From assembly GCA_027490345.1 (NCBI GenBank), contig JAIXYF010000085.1, forward strand, positions 1-11,394: a stretch of 11,394 bases of DNA, read 5' to 3'. Under the pieces are notes generated by a model that made no database searches, was not told the DNA's origin, and worked only from the letters and a program-made list of their open reading frames with translations. Source of the stretch: Novosphingobium sp. GTDB lineage: Bacteria > Pseudomonadota > Alphaproteobacteria > Sphingomonadales > Sphingomonadaceae. Positions 1-7,774 of this stretch are shown one piece after another; position 1 is the stretch's first letter; each line of letters opens with the position of its first letter. Position numbers and translations under genes: made by a program.

Positions 1-933
1 GAGCTGGGCTCGGGCCGTTTCATCCCTGGCTTCGAGGAACAGCTGGTCGGCGTGAAGGCGGGTGATGAGCGCACGATCACCGTGACCTTCCCGGCAGACT
101 ACCCGGCCGAGAACCTGGCTGGCAAGGAGGCCCAGTTCGCCTGCACCGTGAAGGCGGTGAAGCACGCCGCCGAATTCACCGCAGACGATGATTTTGCCAA
201 GTCGCTCGGCCTTGAAGGCATCGATCAGCTGCGCGGCCTCATCAAGGGCCAGCTCGAACAGGAAACCGCTGGCCTCACGCGCACGGCGATGAAGCGTTCG
301 CTGCTCGATCAGCTGGCAGCCGGCCATGACTTCGCCGTGCCGCCCTCGATGGTCGAAGCCGAATTCGCTCAGATCTGGCAGCAGCTGACCACCGAAGCTG
401 CCAAGGAAGAAGATCCCGCCGCCGCGCTGGCCGAGATCGAGGCAGAAAAGGACGATTACCGCAAGATCGCCGAGCGCCGCGTGCGTCTGGGCCTGCTGCT
501 TTCGGAAATCGGGCAGGCCAATGGCGTGGCCGTGACCGCGCAGGAAATGGAAATGCTGATGCGCCAGGCCGCGCAGCAGTATCGCGAGCAGGATCGCCAG
601 CGCTTCATCGACTACATCCGTTCGGATGCGCTGGCCGCCGCCCAGCTGCGCGCGCCACTTTATGAAGACAAGGTTGTCGATTTCCTGTTCGACAAGGCCG
701 AAGTGACCGACCGCAGCGTGACCCGCGAGGAACTGCAGGCGGTGATCGAGGCGGACGAGACGGGCAAGCCCGCCGAAGCAGAGCCTGAAAAGGCCGCGCC
801 GAAGAAGGCCGCCAAGAAGGCCAAGGCTGAGGCAGCCGAGGAAGCCCCGGCGGCTGAGGAAGCGGCTCTGGCTGAAGAAGCGGCTGCCCCGAAGAAGAAG
901 GCACCGGCCAAGAAGAAGGCCTCGGACGCCTGA
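1..933 (+). CDS. tig: Trigger factor, ribosome-associated chaperone / peptidyl-prolyl isomerase (5' end outside window)
   Basis: The window opens inside this gene and frame 1 stays open from base 1 to a TGA at 931-933, leaving 310 residues. The first ~60 residues are the end of the FKBP-type PPIase domain: the stretch GSGRFIPGFEEQLVG followed by KAGDER is diagnostic of trigger factor. The next ~190 residues form the helical C-terminal chaperone domain. The ribosome-binding N-terminal domain lies upstream of base 1. Trigger factor binds the ribosome exit tunnel, shields nascent chains and catalyses prolyl isomerisation in the cytoplasm. The last ~54 residues (from about base 769) are a low-complexity Lys/Ala/Glu tail absent from E. 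coli Tig but common in alphaproteobacterial homologues. The position upstream of clpP-clpX fits the widespread tig-clpP-clpX order, although two genes intervene here. A strong terminator follows the stop. Identification is near certain; the N-terminus cannot be assessed. Confidence 0.97.
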   Translation, partial: ELGSGRFIPGFEEQLVGVKAGDERTITVTFPADYPAENLAGKEAQFACTVKAVKHAAEFTADDDFAKSLGLEGIDQLRGLIKGQLEQETAGLTRTAMKRSLLDQLAAGHDFAVPPSMVEAEFAQIWQQLTTEAAKEEDPAAALAEIEAEKDDYRKIAERRVRLGLLLSEIGQANGVAVTAQEMEMLMRQAAQQYREQDRQRFIDYIRSDALAAAQLRAPLYEDKVVDFLFDKAEVTDRSVTREELQAVIEADETGKPAEAEPEKAAPKKAAKKAKAEAAEEAPAAEEAALAEEAAAPKKKAPAKKKASDA

Positions 934-960
934 TTCTGCCTGCAAGGCATTGAAAACCAT

Positions 961-991
961 AAGGGGCGCTCTGGCACAGGGCGCCCCTTTT
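961..991 (+). terminator. Rho-independent terminator of tig
   Basis: AAGGGGCGC (961-969) pairs perfectly with GCGCCCCTT (981-989). A short inner CTG/CAG extension (971-973 with 977-979) is also possible. The right arm runs into TTTT. It starts 27 bp after the tig stop, so tig should be transcribed separately from the next gene. Confidence 0.85.
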
Positions 992-1085
992 GCTGTGGGT
1001 GTTGCATCCGTATTGGTGCTGAATTGACTCGGCGAATCGGTGCGTGAGAGAATCGGGCAGGATCGGCTCCTGGGAGGGACCCCCG

Positions 1086-2006
1086 ATGCATACCATTCGC
1101 AATCGCCTTGTTTCCCGGCCTCCTACTGCCACGCCCTTCGCGGCTGGCAGCAGGGCGCCCCACCACGCCGCTTCGCGGCACGAATTGGCCCTGATCCAGC
1201 GCGGGTCGATGGCGGCTGTGCCGGATGGCCCGGACGAAAGCGGTCTGATCCAGACGCGCGCACAAAAGCGGCGCAATGCCAAGGGCAAGAAGGCCCGAAA
1301 GGCCGCCGCGCGGATGGCCGCCGGGCTTGAGGCGGCGGCAACGGGCGCTGCGGCGCAGCCTATCGCCAGAGAAGCGGCCAAGGGGCGGCGAGCCGGAAAG
1401 AAAGGCCGGACAAAGGCGGCCGTACAGGCGCAGGAAGCCGAGCAGCAGGCGCCGGGCTCGGCAAAGGGCAAAGCCGTGCTACCAGAGCAGCTGCCCGCCA
1501 TCCCGTCAGCCGTGCCCGTGCTGGGAACCTATGTCCCGCCGACGCCCCCGCCGACAATCGCCCCACCGCTGGCCCCTGCGTTCGCGCTTCCCGTGCGGCC
1601 TGAACCATTGGTCGAACCATTGGTCGAACCGCTGGTCGAGCCGCTCGGCGATCTGGCGCCGTCCCTGCCGCCCCGTGTCGTCTCGTTCGATGCCCTGCCC
1701 GAATTGCGGGAGCCGCTGCCAGAGCTGGAGCCTTTGCCAGAACCAGTACCAAAGCTTGTGGCAGAGCCTGCGATGGAAGCGGTCCCATTGCCGCGCGCCT
1801 ATGCGCTGGTTCCGGCGCGGCGGCAGGGGCTGGTCGATGTCATCGCCTTCCTGCTGCGCGATTCGGGTCGGCGGCTGGCGCGCTGGTCGGCGCGTCGCCA
1901 CAAGAGCCGGGCTGAGCGCGATGCCCTGCGCCGCGCGCAAGCGCAGCAGATCAATCTGCAGCGCGAACTGGAAGCGCTGGACGCGCTACGGCGCAGCCGG
2001 GGTTGA
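1086..2006 (+). CDS. Uncharacterised basic, Pro/Glu-rich protein (306 aa)
   Basis: I do not recognise this protein. The ATG at 1086 is chosen because GGGAGGGA (about 1072-1079) lies 6 nt upstream; an in-frame GTG at 1044 has no such site. Codons are strongly G/C-ending, as in the neighbours, which supports real coding. Residues ~58-115 are very rich in Lys/Arg/Ala with no signal peptide or membrane segment. Residues ~133-235 are rich in Pro, Leu, Glu and Val and include an EPLV repeat at 173-187, encoded by 12-bp tandem DNA units at about 1602-1649. Residues ~245-306 look helical, with a short hydrophobic patch (VDVIAFLL) followed by a charged Arg/Glu/Gln stretch that could form a coiled coil. 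The composition suggests a cytoplasmic, partly disordered, possibly nucleic-acid- or membrane-associated protein, but that is inference. It ends 3 bp from the convergent amidase stop, with no terminator between them. Confidence 0.7.
   Translation: MHTIRNRLVSRPPTATPFAAGSRAPHHAASRHELALIQRGSMAAVPDGPDESGLIQTRAQKRRNAKGKKARKAAARMAAGLEAAATGAAAQPIAREAAKGRRAGKKGRTKAAVQAQEAEQQAPGSAKGKAVLPEQLPAIPSAVPVLGTYVPPTPPPTIAPPLAPAFALPVRPEPLVEPLVEPLVEPLGDLAPSLPPRVVSFDALPELREPLPELEPLPEPVPKLVAEPAMEAVPLPRAYALVPARRQGLVDVIAFLLRDSGRRLARWSARRHKSRAERDALRRAQAQQINLQRELEALDALRRSRG
1602..1649 (+). repeat. 12-bp tandem repeat encoding EPLV units
   Basis: Four consecutive 12-bp units begin at 1602, 1614, 1626 and 1638. The first two are identical (GAACCATTGGTC), the third differs at two bases and the fourth is more diverged. 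They stay in frame inside the uncharacterised 306-aa gene and encode EPLV x3 plus EPLG. This pattern fits slippage or unequal recombination within a coding sequence. Confidence 0.85.
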
Positions 2007-2009
2007 GCC

Positions 2010-3518
2010 TTATTCCCCCCAGCGCTTCAGCGATGGCTTCGGCACTGGCACTGTCCGCGCACGTTCATAGGCCGCCCCCGCTTCCAGCACGCGTTGGTCG
2101 TCCCACTTGGCGCCCATGAATGACAGTCCCATCGGCAGCCCCTCCACCGCGCCCATCGGCACAGTGAGGTGCGGATAGCCTGCAATGGCCGCCATCCTGC
2201 CCATGCCGACATCGATGGAAAGGTCGCCGGTCACGAGGTCGATAGCCCAGGCGGGCGGCGCGGTTGGCGCGATGAGGAACGACACGCGGTGTTCGGCCAG
2301 CAGCTTGTCTATCCCCTCTGCCCCCGCAAGGCGCAGCGAATTGTCGCGCGCTTTCCTGTAAACGGCGGTGTCGGTCATCGCCTCGGCTTCCTCGAAGCTG
2401 TCCTGCCCGAACCACTGCAGCTCTTGCGGATGCGCCTTGTTGAAGGCGATGGCATCGGCCAGCGTGCGGGCAGGCGCCATGCCCTTGAACGAGGATGCGG
2501 GGACCGACTGGAGATAGGCTGCCAGATCGGTGCGCAGCTCATACAGCAGCACGGTGTATTCATCGCGGCCCATCTCGGCAGGCGGAGTGTAATCCAGCTC
2601 GACCAGCACCGCGCCTGCGGCCTTCAGGTCGGCCAGCGCCTTTTCGAACAAGGCGATCACCTTGGGATTGCTGCCCACTGCGCGGCGTAGCACGCCCAGC
2701 CGCACGCCGTTGAGGCTGGTGGCGACAAGCCCGGCGGCAAAATCCGTCTTGTGGGCATCAGCCTCTGCCGTGGCAGAATCGGCAGGATCGCTGCCCGCCA
2801 TGGCGGTGAGCATCAGCGCGGCATCACGCACGCTAGTGGTCATCGGGCCGACAGTATCCTGGCTGTGGCTGATGGGGATCACGTGCGTGCGGCTGATCAG
2901 GCCCACCGTAGGTTTGAAGCCGACAATGCCGTTCAAGGAGGCCGGGCAAGTGATCGAGCCATCGGTTTCGCTGCCGATGGCAGCCCAGGCCATACCCGCC
3001 GCGATGGCTGCGCCGCTCCCCGCAGAAGAACCGCAGGGCGAGCGATCCAGCGCATGGGGATTGCGCGTCTGCCCGCCGACCGCGCTCCAGCCGCTCGAGG
3101 ACTGGCCGGAGCGCATGTTGGCCCATTCCGAGAGGTTGGTCTTGCCCAGCACGATCATGCCTGCGGCGCGCAGGCCCAGCATGAACGGTGCATCGCGCCC
3201 GGTGCGGTTGTCTTTCAGCAGCAGGCTGCCTGCCGTGGTTGGCATGGGATCGGCGGTTTCGATGTTGTCCTTCACCAGGATCACCTTGCCCGCAAGCGGC
3301 CCGGTAAGGCCCTTCACCGCAGCTTCGGCCTTGGCGGCATCGGGGTTGAGCGCGATGATCGCATTCACTTTCGGCCCGGCCTTGTCGATTGCCTTGATCC
3401 GCGCAAGGTAAGTCGCGACGGTTTCCTGCGCATGGGCAGGCATCGTGGGGGCTGTCGAGGCAAGGGCCGTCGCTGCGACGAAGGCGGCGGTTATGGTCTG
3501 TGCGGAACGGCTGGACAT
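2010..3518 (-). CDS. Secreted amidase-signature (AS) family amidase
   Basis: A 502-residue amidase-signature hydrolase. The Ser-cisSer-Lys triad can be read: Lys83 in LVKDN, cis-Ser164 in CGSSAGSG and nucleophile Ser188 in SETDGSITCPAS. The 24-residue gap between the two serines matches FAAH-type enzymes. The family hydrolyses amide bonds of varied substrates; the substrate here cannot be told. Residues 1-30 form a signal peptide (hydrophobic AAFVAATALA stretch, likely cleavage after AHA), so the enzyme probably acts in the periplasm. This sets it apart from GatA, the cytoplasmic Glu-tRNA amidotransferase subunit. The ATG at 3518 is preceded by AGGGGGGA at good spacing. The frame stays open upstream to 3665, but that extension would hide the signal peptide and is Arg/Ala-rich. 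It is convergent with the 306-aa gene and divergent from clpP. Length is normal for the family. Confidence 0.9.
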   Translation of the reverse strand: MSSRSAQTITAAFVAATALASTAPTMPAHAQETVATYLARIKAIDKAGPKVNAIIALNPDAAKAEAAVKGLTGPLAGKVILVKDNIETADPMPTTAGSLLLKDNRTGRDAPFMLGLRAAGMIVLGKTNLSEWANMRSGQSSSGWSAVGGQTRNPHALDRSPCGSSAGSGAAIAAGMAWAAIGSETDGSITCPASLNGIVGFKPTVGLISRTHVIPISHSQDTVGPMTTSVRDAALMLTAMAGSDPADSATAEADAHKTDFAAGLVATSLNGVRLGVLRRAVGSNPKVIALFEKALADLKAAGAVLVELDYTPPAEMGRDEYTVLLYELRTDLAAYLQSVPASSFKGMAPARTLADAIAFNKAHPQELQWFGQDSFEEAEAMTDTAVYRKARDNSLRLAGAEGIDKLLAEHRVSFLIAPTAPPAWAIDLVTGDLSIDVGMGRMAAIAGYPHLTVPMGAVEGLPMGLSFMGAKWDDQRVLEAGAAYERARTVPVPKPSLKRWGE

Positions 3519-3656
3519 GGATCCCCCCTGATGATTTCGAAGCCAAGCTGCGGCCAAGCGCCGCGCGGCGCAAGCGCAAGGAGGGGCAGCGCGCGGCGAT
3601 TTTGCCGGTCTTGCACCACTTTTCTTGCGCACTAGCGCGGATGTGGGGTTAACGCC

Positions 3657-3686
3657 CTTGAACATCCTGCCGTGGCACGCGACATA
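3657..3686 (+). promoter_or_regulatory. Candidate heat-shock (sigma-32-like) promoter of clpP
   Basis: CTTGAAC at 3657-3663 matches the -35 consensus of sigma-32 promoters. About 17 bp later GACATA (3681-3686) resembles the CAT-containing -10. The clpP ATG is 26 bp downstream. Sigma-32 control of clpP is established in E. coli and Caulobacter; use of this site here is inferred from sequence only. Confidence 0.4.
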
Positions 3687-3711
3687 GGCGAGGCATTTTC
3701 AAGAGGACTCT

Positions 3712-4422
3712 ATGCTCGATATCTTCGGCGGCAACGGCGCATCGGTTTATGGTAGCCAAGGGCAATTCAAGCGTGATCCGATGACCGGGGCGCTGGTTCC
3801 GGTGGTGGTCGAACAGACCAGCCGGGGTGAACGCAGCTTCGATATCTTCTCGCGCCTGCTGCGTGAGCGCATCGTTTTTGTGACCGGCGAGATCGAGGAC
3901 AACATGGCCTCGCTCATCGTGGCGCAGTTGCTGTTTCTCGAATCCGAGAACCCGTCGAAGGACATCGCGATGTACATCAACTCGCCCGGCGGCGTGGTGA
4001 CGGCGGGTCTCGCGATCTATGATACCATGCAGTATATCCGCCCGCGTGTGTCCACCGTGTGCATCGGCCAAGCTGCATCGATGGGCAGCTTCCTGCTCGC
4101 CGCCGGTGAGCCGGGCCTGCGCGTGGCGCTGCCCAATGCGCGGATCATGGTGCACCAGCCCTCGGGCGGCGCGCGCGGCATGGCTTCCGACATCGAGATT
4201 CAGGCGCGCGAAATCCTGCGCATGCGTTCGCGGATGAACGACCTCTACGTGAAGTTCACCGGCCGCACGCTTGCGGAGATCGAGAAGGCGATGGACCGTG
4301 ACACCTTCCTTGAGGCGGACGAGGCGCTGAAGTTCGGACTCGTCGACAAGGTTTTCGAATCGCGCCCCGCATCCGATCAGATCGGCGGCGATGAGGGTTC
4401 GGGTGGCGCGCCGACGGCGTGA
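3712..4422 (+). CDS. clpP: ATP-dependent Clp protease proteolytic subunit ClpP
   Basis: Serine peptidase of family S14, the tetradecameric proteolytic chamber that works with ClpX (and ClpA). The catalytic triad is intact: Ser123 in AASMGSFLLAAG, His148 in IMVHQPSGG and Asp197 in DRDTFLEADEA. The spacings Ser-His 25 and His-Asp 49 equal those of E. coli ClpP. The oligomer/active-site motif YINSPGGVVTAG is at 88-99. The 236-residue length exceeds the ~200-210 typical of the family. The extra comes from a ~12-residue longer N-terminus, possibly a propeptide, and a Gly/Asp-rich C-terminal tail of about 20 residues. The ATG is preceded by AAGAGGA at a suitable distance. clpX follows after 146 bp in the classical order. 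In alphaproteobacteria ClpXP degrades the cell-cycle regulator CtrA among other targets. Confidence 0.97.
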   Translation: MLDIFGGNGASVYGSQGQFKRDPMTGALVPVVVEQTSRGERSFDIFSRLLRERIVFVTGEIEDNMASLIVAQLLFLESENPSKDIAMYINSPGGVVTAGLAIYDTMQYIRPRVSTVCIGQAASMGSFLLAAGEPGLRVALPNARIMVHQPSGGARGMASDIEIQAREILRMRSRMNDLYVKFTGRTLAEIEKAMDRDTFLEADEALKFGLVDKVFESRPASDQIGGDEGSGGAPTA

Positions 4423-4535
4423 TTTGATCCTGTTTCCGGTATCTTGCCTTAAAATGACAGGGGCCGGGTCAGGGATTGTTCGCTATTTTTGTGTCCGGTT
4501 GATTAATGCCCTGCGGGTAGTAGGATAACCGGGTC

Positions 4536-4561
4536 CGCCTCTCGTGGAGAGGCGTTTGGGA
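4536..4561 (+). promoter_or_regulatory. Strong hairpin in the clpX leader next to the ribosome binding site
   Basis: CGCCTCTC (4536-4543) and GAGAGGCG (4547-4554) form a perfect 8-bp stem with a GTG loop. TTT and then GGGA (4558-4561) follow; GGGA is the only plausible Shine-Dalgarno for the clpX ATG at 4569. The right arm itself contains GGAGAGG, a better SD match but ~16 nt from the start. It could be a weak attenuator, an mRNA-stabilising 5' structure or a translational control element. Three Ts make efficient termination doubtful. Confidence 0.55.
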
Positions 4562-4568
4562 TCGAAGA

Positions 4569-5825
<1,257 letters not shown>

Positions 5826-5851
5826 TCGCGTTCCTTAGCCTCTGAAACATG

Positions 5852-5891
5852 GATCGCCCGCTGGCTTCCCGCCAGCGGGCGATCTGCTTTT
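5852..5891. terminator. Bidirectional terminator between clpX and the convergent superoxide dismutase-like gene
   Basis: A perfect 14-bp inverted repeat, GATCGCCCGCTGGC (5852-5865) against GCCAGCGGGCGATC (5871-5884), with a TTCCC loop. TGCTTTT follows on the plus side. Placed between convergent stops (5825 and 5901), it can serve both genes. On the minus side the downstream T-tract is weaker (CATGTTT). Confidence 0.85.
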
Positions 5892-5900
5892 GAGGTTCTA

Positions 5901-6602
5901 TCAGCCCGCCACTTTCGCAAACCGGGCGTCTGCTGCCGTCCATGTCGCGGCGGCCATGAAGGCATCGACATAGGCCGCAGCCTTCGCGCCGTAATCCATC
6001 GCATAGGCGTGTTCGTACATGTCCAACGCGAGGATCGGGGTGCCGCCCGCCAGCGTCTGGGTGTGGTCGTTCGCCCACTGGTTCGTCAGGCGGCCATCGT
6101 GCGGAGACCATTGCAGCAGCACCCAGCCCGAGCCGCCGCCTAGCGCCTTGCCCATGGCGGAAAATTCCGCCGCCCAGCGCCCGAAGCTGCCGAAATCACG
6201 TTCGATCGCAGCGCCCAGCGCCGCGCCCGGCTTTCCGCCCGAGCCGAGGCACGAGAAGTAGATCTCGTGGAGCAGCATCGAGTTCCACGCTAGCAGTTCC
6301 TCGCGCTTCAGGCCGTTGAGCATGAAGCCGGGCACAGTCGCCATGTCGAGCTTGGCCAGTTCGCCCTTGATCGCGCCAATGCGCTTCACCGCGCTGGCGT
6401 AGTTGTTGTCGTGATGGCTGGTGAGCAGCTTGGCGGAGAGGCCGGGGATCGTGGCCGGATCGAACGGCAGCGGGGCCGGAGAGGGCGTGAAAACCGGGCC
6501 TTGCGATGGCGTGGAGACCACCGTCTGCGCTGCGGCGGGGATGGCGCCAGCAGCAGCTGCGGTCATGGCAGCGGTGAGTGCGGTGCGGCGATCAATCTGC
6601 AT
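5901..6602 (-). CDS. Exported Fe/Mn superoxide dismutase-like protein (divergent)
   Basis: 233 residues with the two-domain Fe/Mn superoxide dismutase fold signature. Likely metal ligands are His63 (or His64) in SHHDNNY, His112 in LLHEIYFSCLG, Asp194 and His198 in LDMYEHAYAMDYG. The GGGSGWVLLQW block is also typical. The N-terminus has an Arg pair (DRRTAL) followed by an Ala-rich hydrophobic stretch and AAAQ, suggesting a Tat-type signal peptide and periplasmic location. Several residues around the metal differ from canonical enzymes: the usual H-x4-H-x3-Y becomes H-x4-N-x3-A, WEHAY becomes YEHAY, and the Gln/Ala position after Asn178 appears to be Asp. Dismutase activity is therefore probable but not certain. 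The ATG at 6602 has AGGAG about 9 nt upstream. A 12-bp near-palindrome (GAGTC-AC-GACTC on plus) sits between SD and start. Confidence 0.85.
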   Translation of the reverse strand: MQIDRRTALTAAMTAAAAGAIPAAAQTVVSTPSQGPVFTPSPAPLPFDPATIPGLSAKLLTSHHDNNYASAVKRIGAIKGELAKLDMATVPGFMLNGLKREELLAWNSMLLHEIYFSCLGSGGKPGAALGAAIERDFGSFGRWAAEFSAMGKALGGGSGWVLLQWSPHDGRLTNQWANDHTQTLAGGTPILALDMYEHAYAMDYGAKAAAYVDAFMAAATWTAADARFAKVAG

Positions 6603-6735
6603 GAGTCACGACTCCTTGAACGGACTTCCGACATTGTGGTCAGGAAATTGGCGCTGTCCATTGCTGGGCAGCCCCCACCCGACATTAACCTCTACGATCA
6701 GTCCGGCAGTGACATGGCAGCGGCCATGTGGATTG

Positions 6736-6897
6736 TTAATCGTTCTGCACGATCTTGCCGCCGACCACCGAGTAGCTTGCCGCATGGGTGGTGCTCTGGG
6801 AAATAGTCGCGGTCAGTTCAAAGGCCAGGGCCGTGGAGGCGAGAGCAGCGGCTGCGGCCATCGAGACGCTGGCAATCTTCAGTTCCGTGCGAAGCAT
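6736..6897 (-). CDS. Small exported peptide, 53 aa, unknown function
   Basis: A short reading frame with a good AAGGGA ribosome binding site about 7 nt before ATG 6897. The protein begins MLRTELKIAS, continues with a hydrophobic Ala-rich segment (residues ~11-25) and an ALA-F type cleavage site. This leaves a mature peptide of ~28 residues rich in Ser/Thr (FELTATISQSTTHAASYSVV). The frame is open further upstream, to 6942, but that extension has no SD and would bury the signal peptide. I recognise no family. Support for reality comes from the RBS, the signal peptide and an upstream region whose architecture matches that of the fasciclin gene next door. It lies between that gene and the superoxide dismutase-like gene on the same strand. 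Confidence 0.6.
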   Translation of the reverse strand: MLRTELKIASVSMAAAAALASTALAFELTATISQSTTHAASYSVVGGKIVQND

Positions 6898-6931
6898 ATC
6901 AAATTCCCTTAAAGACGCTCTTGGCAGCGCT

Positions 6932-6972
6932 ATAGGGATCAATCACGGGCACGCGCAGGCACCCCTAAGGGC
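6932..6972 (-). promoter_or_regulatory. Putative regulated promoter of the small exported peptide (copy 1 of shared motif)
   Basis: Read on the minus strand: GCCCTTAGGGG (6972-6962), 24 bp, then CCCTAT (6937-6932), which lies 34 nt before the ATG. The same two elements with identical 24-bp spacing precede the fasciclin gene. CCCTATAG may include the -10; the CCCT-N-AGGG inverted repeat sits where an activator might bind. No good -35 hexamer was found at 17-18 bp. Confidence 0.45.
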
Positions 6973-7116
6973 CAAGTGGCTGCTCCGTCCCATCGCTGCA
7001 TGGCGGAGGCGTGGGACCGCAGCATCAAGCAGCCGCTCAGCGCCCGTTCCCGCAGCCGTGGCCGGCAAGATCGGCAAGAACATCCCGCTGTCCATCGGCG
7101 TTCCAGATAGTGCTCC
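6973..7116. other. Intergenic DNA without recognised feature
   Basis: A GC-rich stretch between the small peptide's promoter motif and the fasciclin terminator. A short minus-strand frame here encodes a CPLC-containing peptide but lacks an SD and continues across both the terminator and the motif. I see no RNA gene or repeat. Confidence 0.4.
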
Positions 7117-7161
7117 CTGCAAAGGGGGCAGTTGTTGCCAGCCGCCCCCAAAGGTTTGCAG
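7117..7161 (-). terminator. Probable terminator of the fasciclin gene
   Basis: On the minus strand GGGGGC and GCCCCC (plus positions 7144-7149 and 7124-7129) form a stem followed by TTT, 22 bp after the stop. The structure can extend outward with CTGCAAA (7117-7123) pairing with TTTGCAG (7155-7161), leaving a 5-nt bulge. A 9-bp direct repeat AGTGCTCCC flanks it (7109-7117 and 7160-7168). The T-tract is short, so efficiency is uncertain. Confidence 0.5.
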
Positions 7162-7170
7162 TGCTCCCGA

Positions 7171-7737
7171 TCAGTTCGGCAGCGATACGGTGTCCGTCAC
7201 GTGGATCACGCCGTTGGTTCCCATCAGATCGGCCTGCGTCACGGTGGCCATGCCGCCCTTCTCGTCGGTCAGCATGACCTTGCCGCCCATGATCGCGGCG
7301 GTGAGCTTGCCGCCCGAAACGGTGGTGAGCGTGGCTTTGCCGCCGCCCGCCTTGATCATGCTGATCAGTTCGGCGGCGCTCACTTTGCCCGCAACGACGT
7401 GATACGTCAGGATCTTGGCCAGCGTTGCCTTGTTTTCGGGCTTCAGCAGGGTGTCCACCGTGCCAGCTGGCAGCTTGGCAAAGGCGGCATTGACGGGTGC
7501 GAAGACCGTGAACGGCCCGGTGCTGCTCAGCGTATCGACCAGCCCGGCAGCCTGCACGGCAGCGACCAGCGTGGTGTGATCCGGCGAACCGACTGCCGTT
7601 TCCACGATCGTCTTCGATGGAGCCATCGTCGCTGCACCAGCCATCGGGTCAGCGGAAGCGCTGGACATCACAGGTGCGGCGGCGGCGAAGGCTGCGGCCA
7701 TGACGAGGCCGAAAGTCTTGAACTGAATGCTAATCAT
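7171..7737 (-). CDS. Secreted fasciclin (FAS1) domain protein
   Basis: 188 residues with one FAS1 domain. The conserved H1 region FTVFAPVNAAFAKLP is at 76-90, ILTYHVVAGKV at 109-119, and the C-terminal H2-like motif NGVIHVTDTV at 175-184, all in the expected order. A signal peptide covers residues 1-29, with an Ala-rich core and likely cleavage after ASA before Asp30, so the protein is exported. FAS1 domains mediate adhesion or protein interaction; bacterial single-domain members have few known functions. The start is ATG 7737, preceded by AGGAG with suitable spacing. An in-frame GTG at 7770 lacks an SD and would mask the signal peptide. The next same-strand gene upstream is the cation efflux gene (124 bp away). 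The promoter region shares its arrangement with that of the small exported peptide. Confidence 0.92.
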   Translation of the reverse strand: MISIQFKTFGLVMAAAFAAAAPVMSSASADPMAGAATMAPSKTIVETAVGSPDHTTLVAAVQAAGLVDTLSSTGPFTVFAPVNAAFAKLPAGTVDTLLKPENKATLAKILTYHVVAGKVSAAELISMIKAGGGKATLTTVSGGKLTAAIMGGKVMLTDEKGGMATVTQADLMGTNGVIHVTDTVSLPN

Positions 7738-7774
7738 GTTGGGTCTCCTGAACGTTGACCCCCCCGCCACCCAT

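Noticed and set aside
605..1501. Long minus-strand open frame across the end of tig and the 306-aa gene
   Set aside because: It overlaps certain tig coding and its terminator, is Cys/Ala/Arg-rich without an SD, and is a by-product of high GC and biased codons on the other strand.
1276..2070. Plus-strand frame of 264 codons overlapping the 306-aa gene
   Set aside because: Its Arg/Ser/Trp/Cys-rich composition is typical of a shifted frame, it has no SD, and codon-position bias favours the 1086 frame.
3519..3665. Upstream extension of the amidase to 3665
   Set aside because: The ATG at 3518 has a strong SD and starts a signal peptide; the extension is Arg/Ala-rich and overlaps the clpP promoter region.
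4476..4507. TTGTTC followed by ATTAAT as a clpX promoter
   Set aside because: The spacing is 20 bp and both hexamers match weakly; clpX may be co-transcribed with clpP.
6939..7151. Minus-strand 70-codon frame with a CPLC motif
   Set aside because: There is no SD, and it runs through the fasciclin terminator and the promoter motif; the CxxC pair alone is weak evidence.
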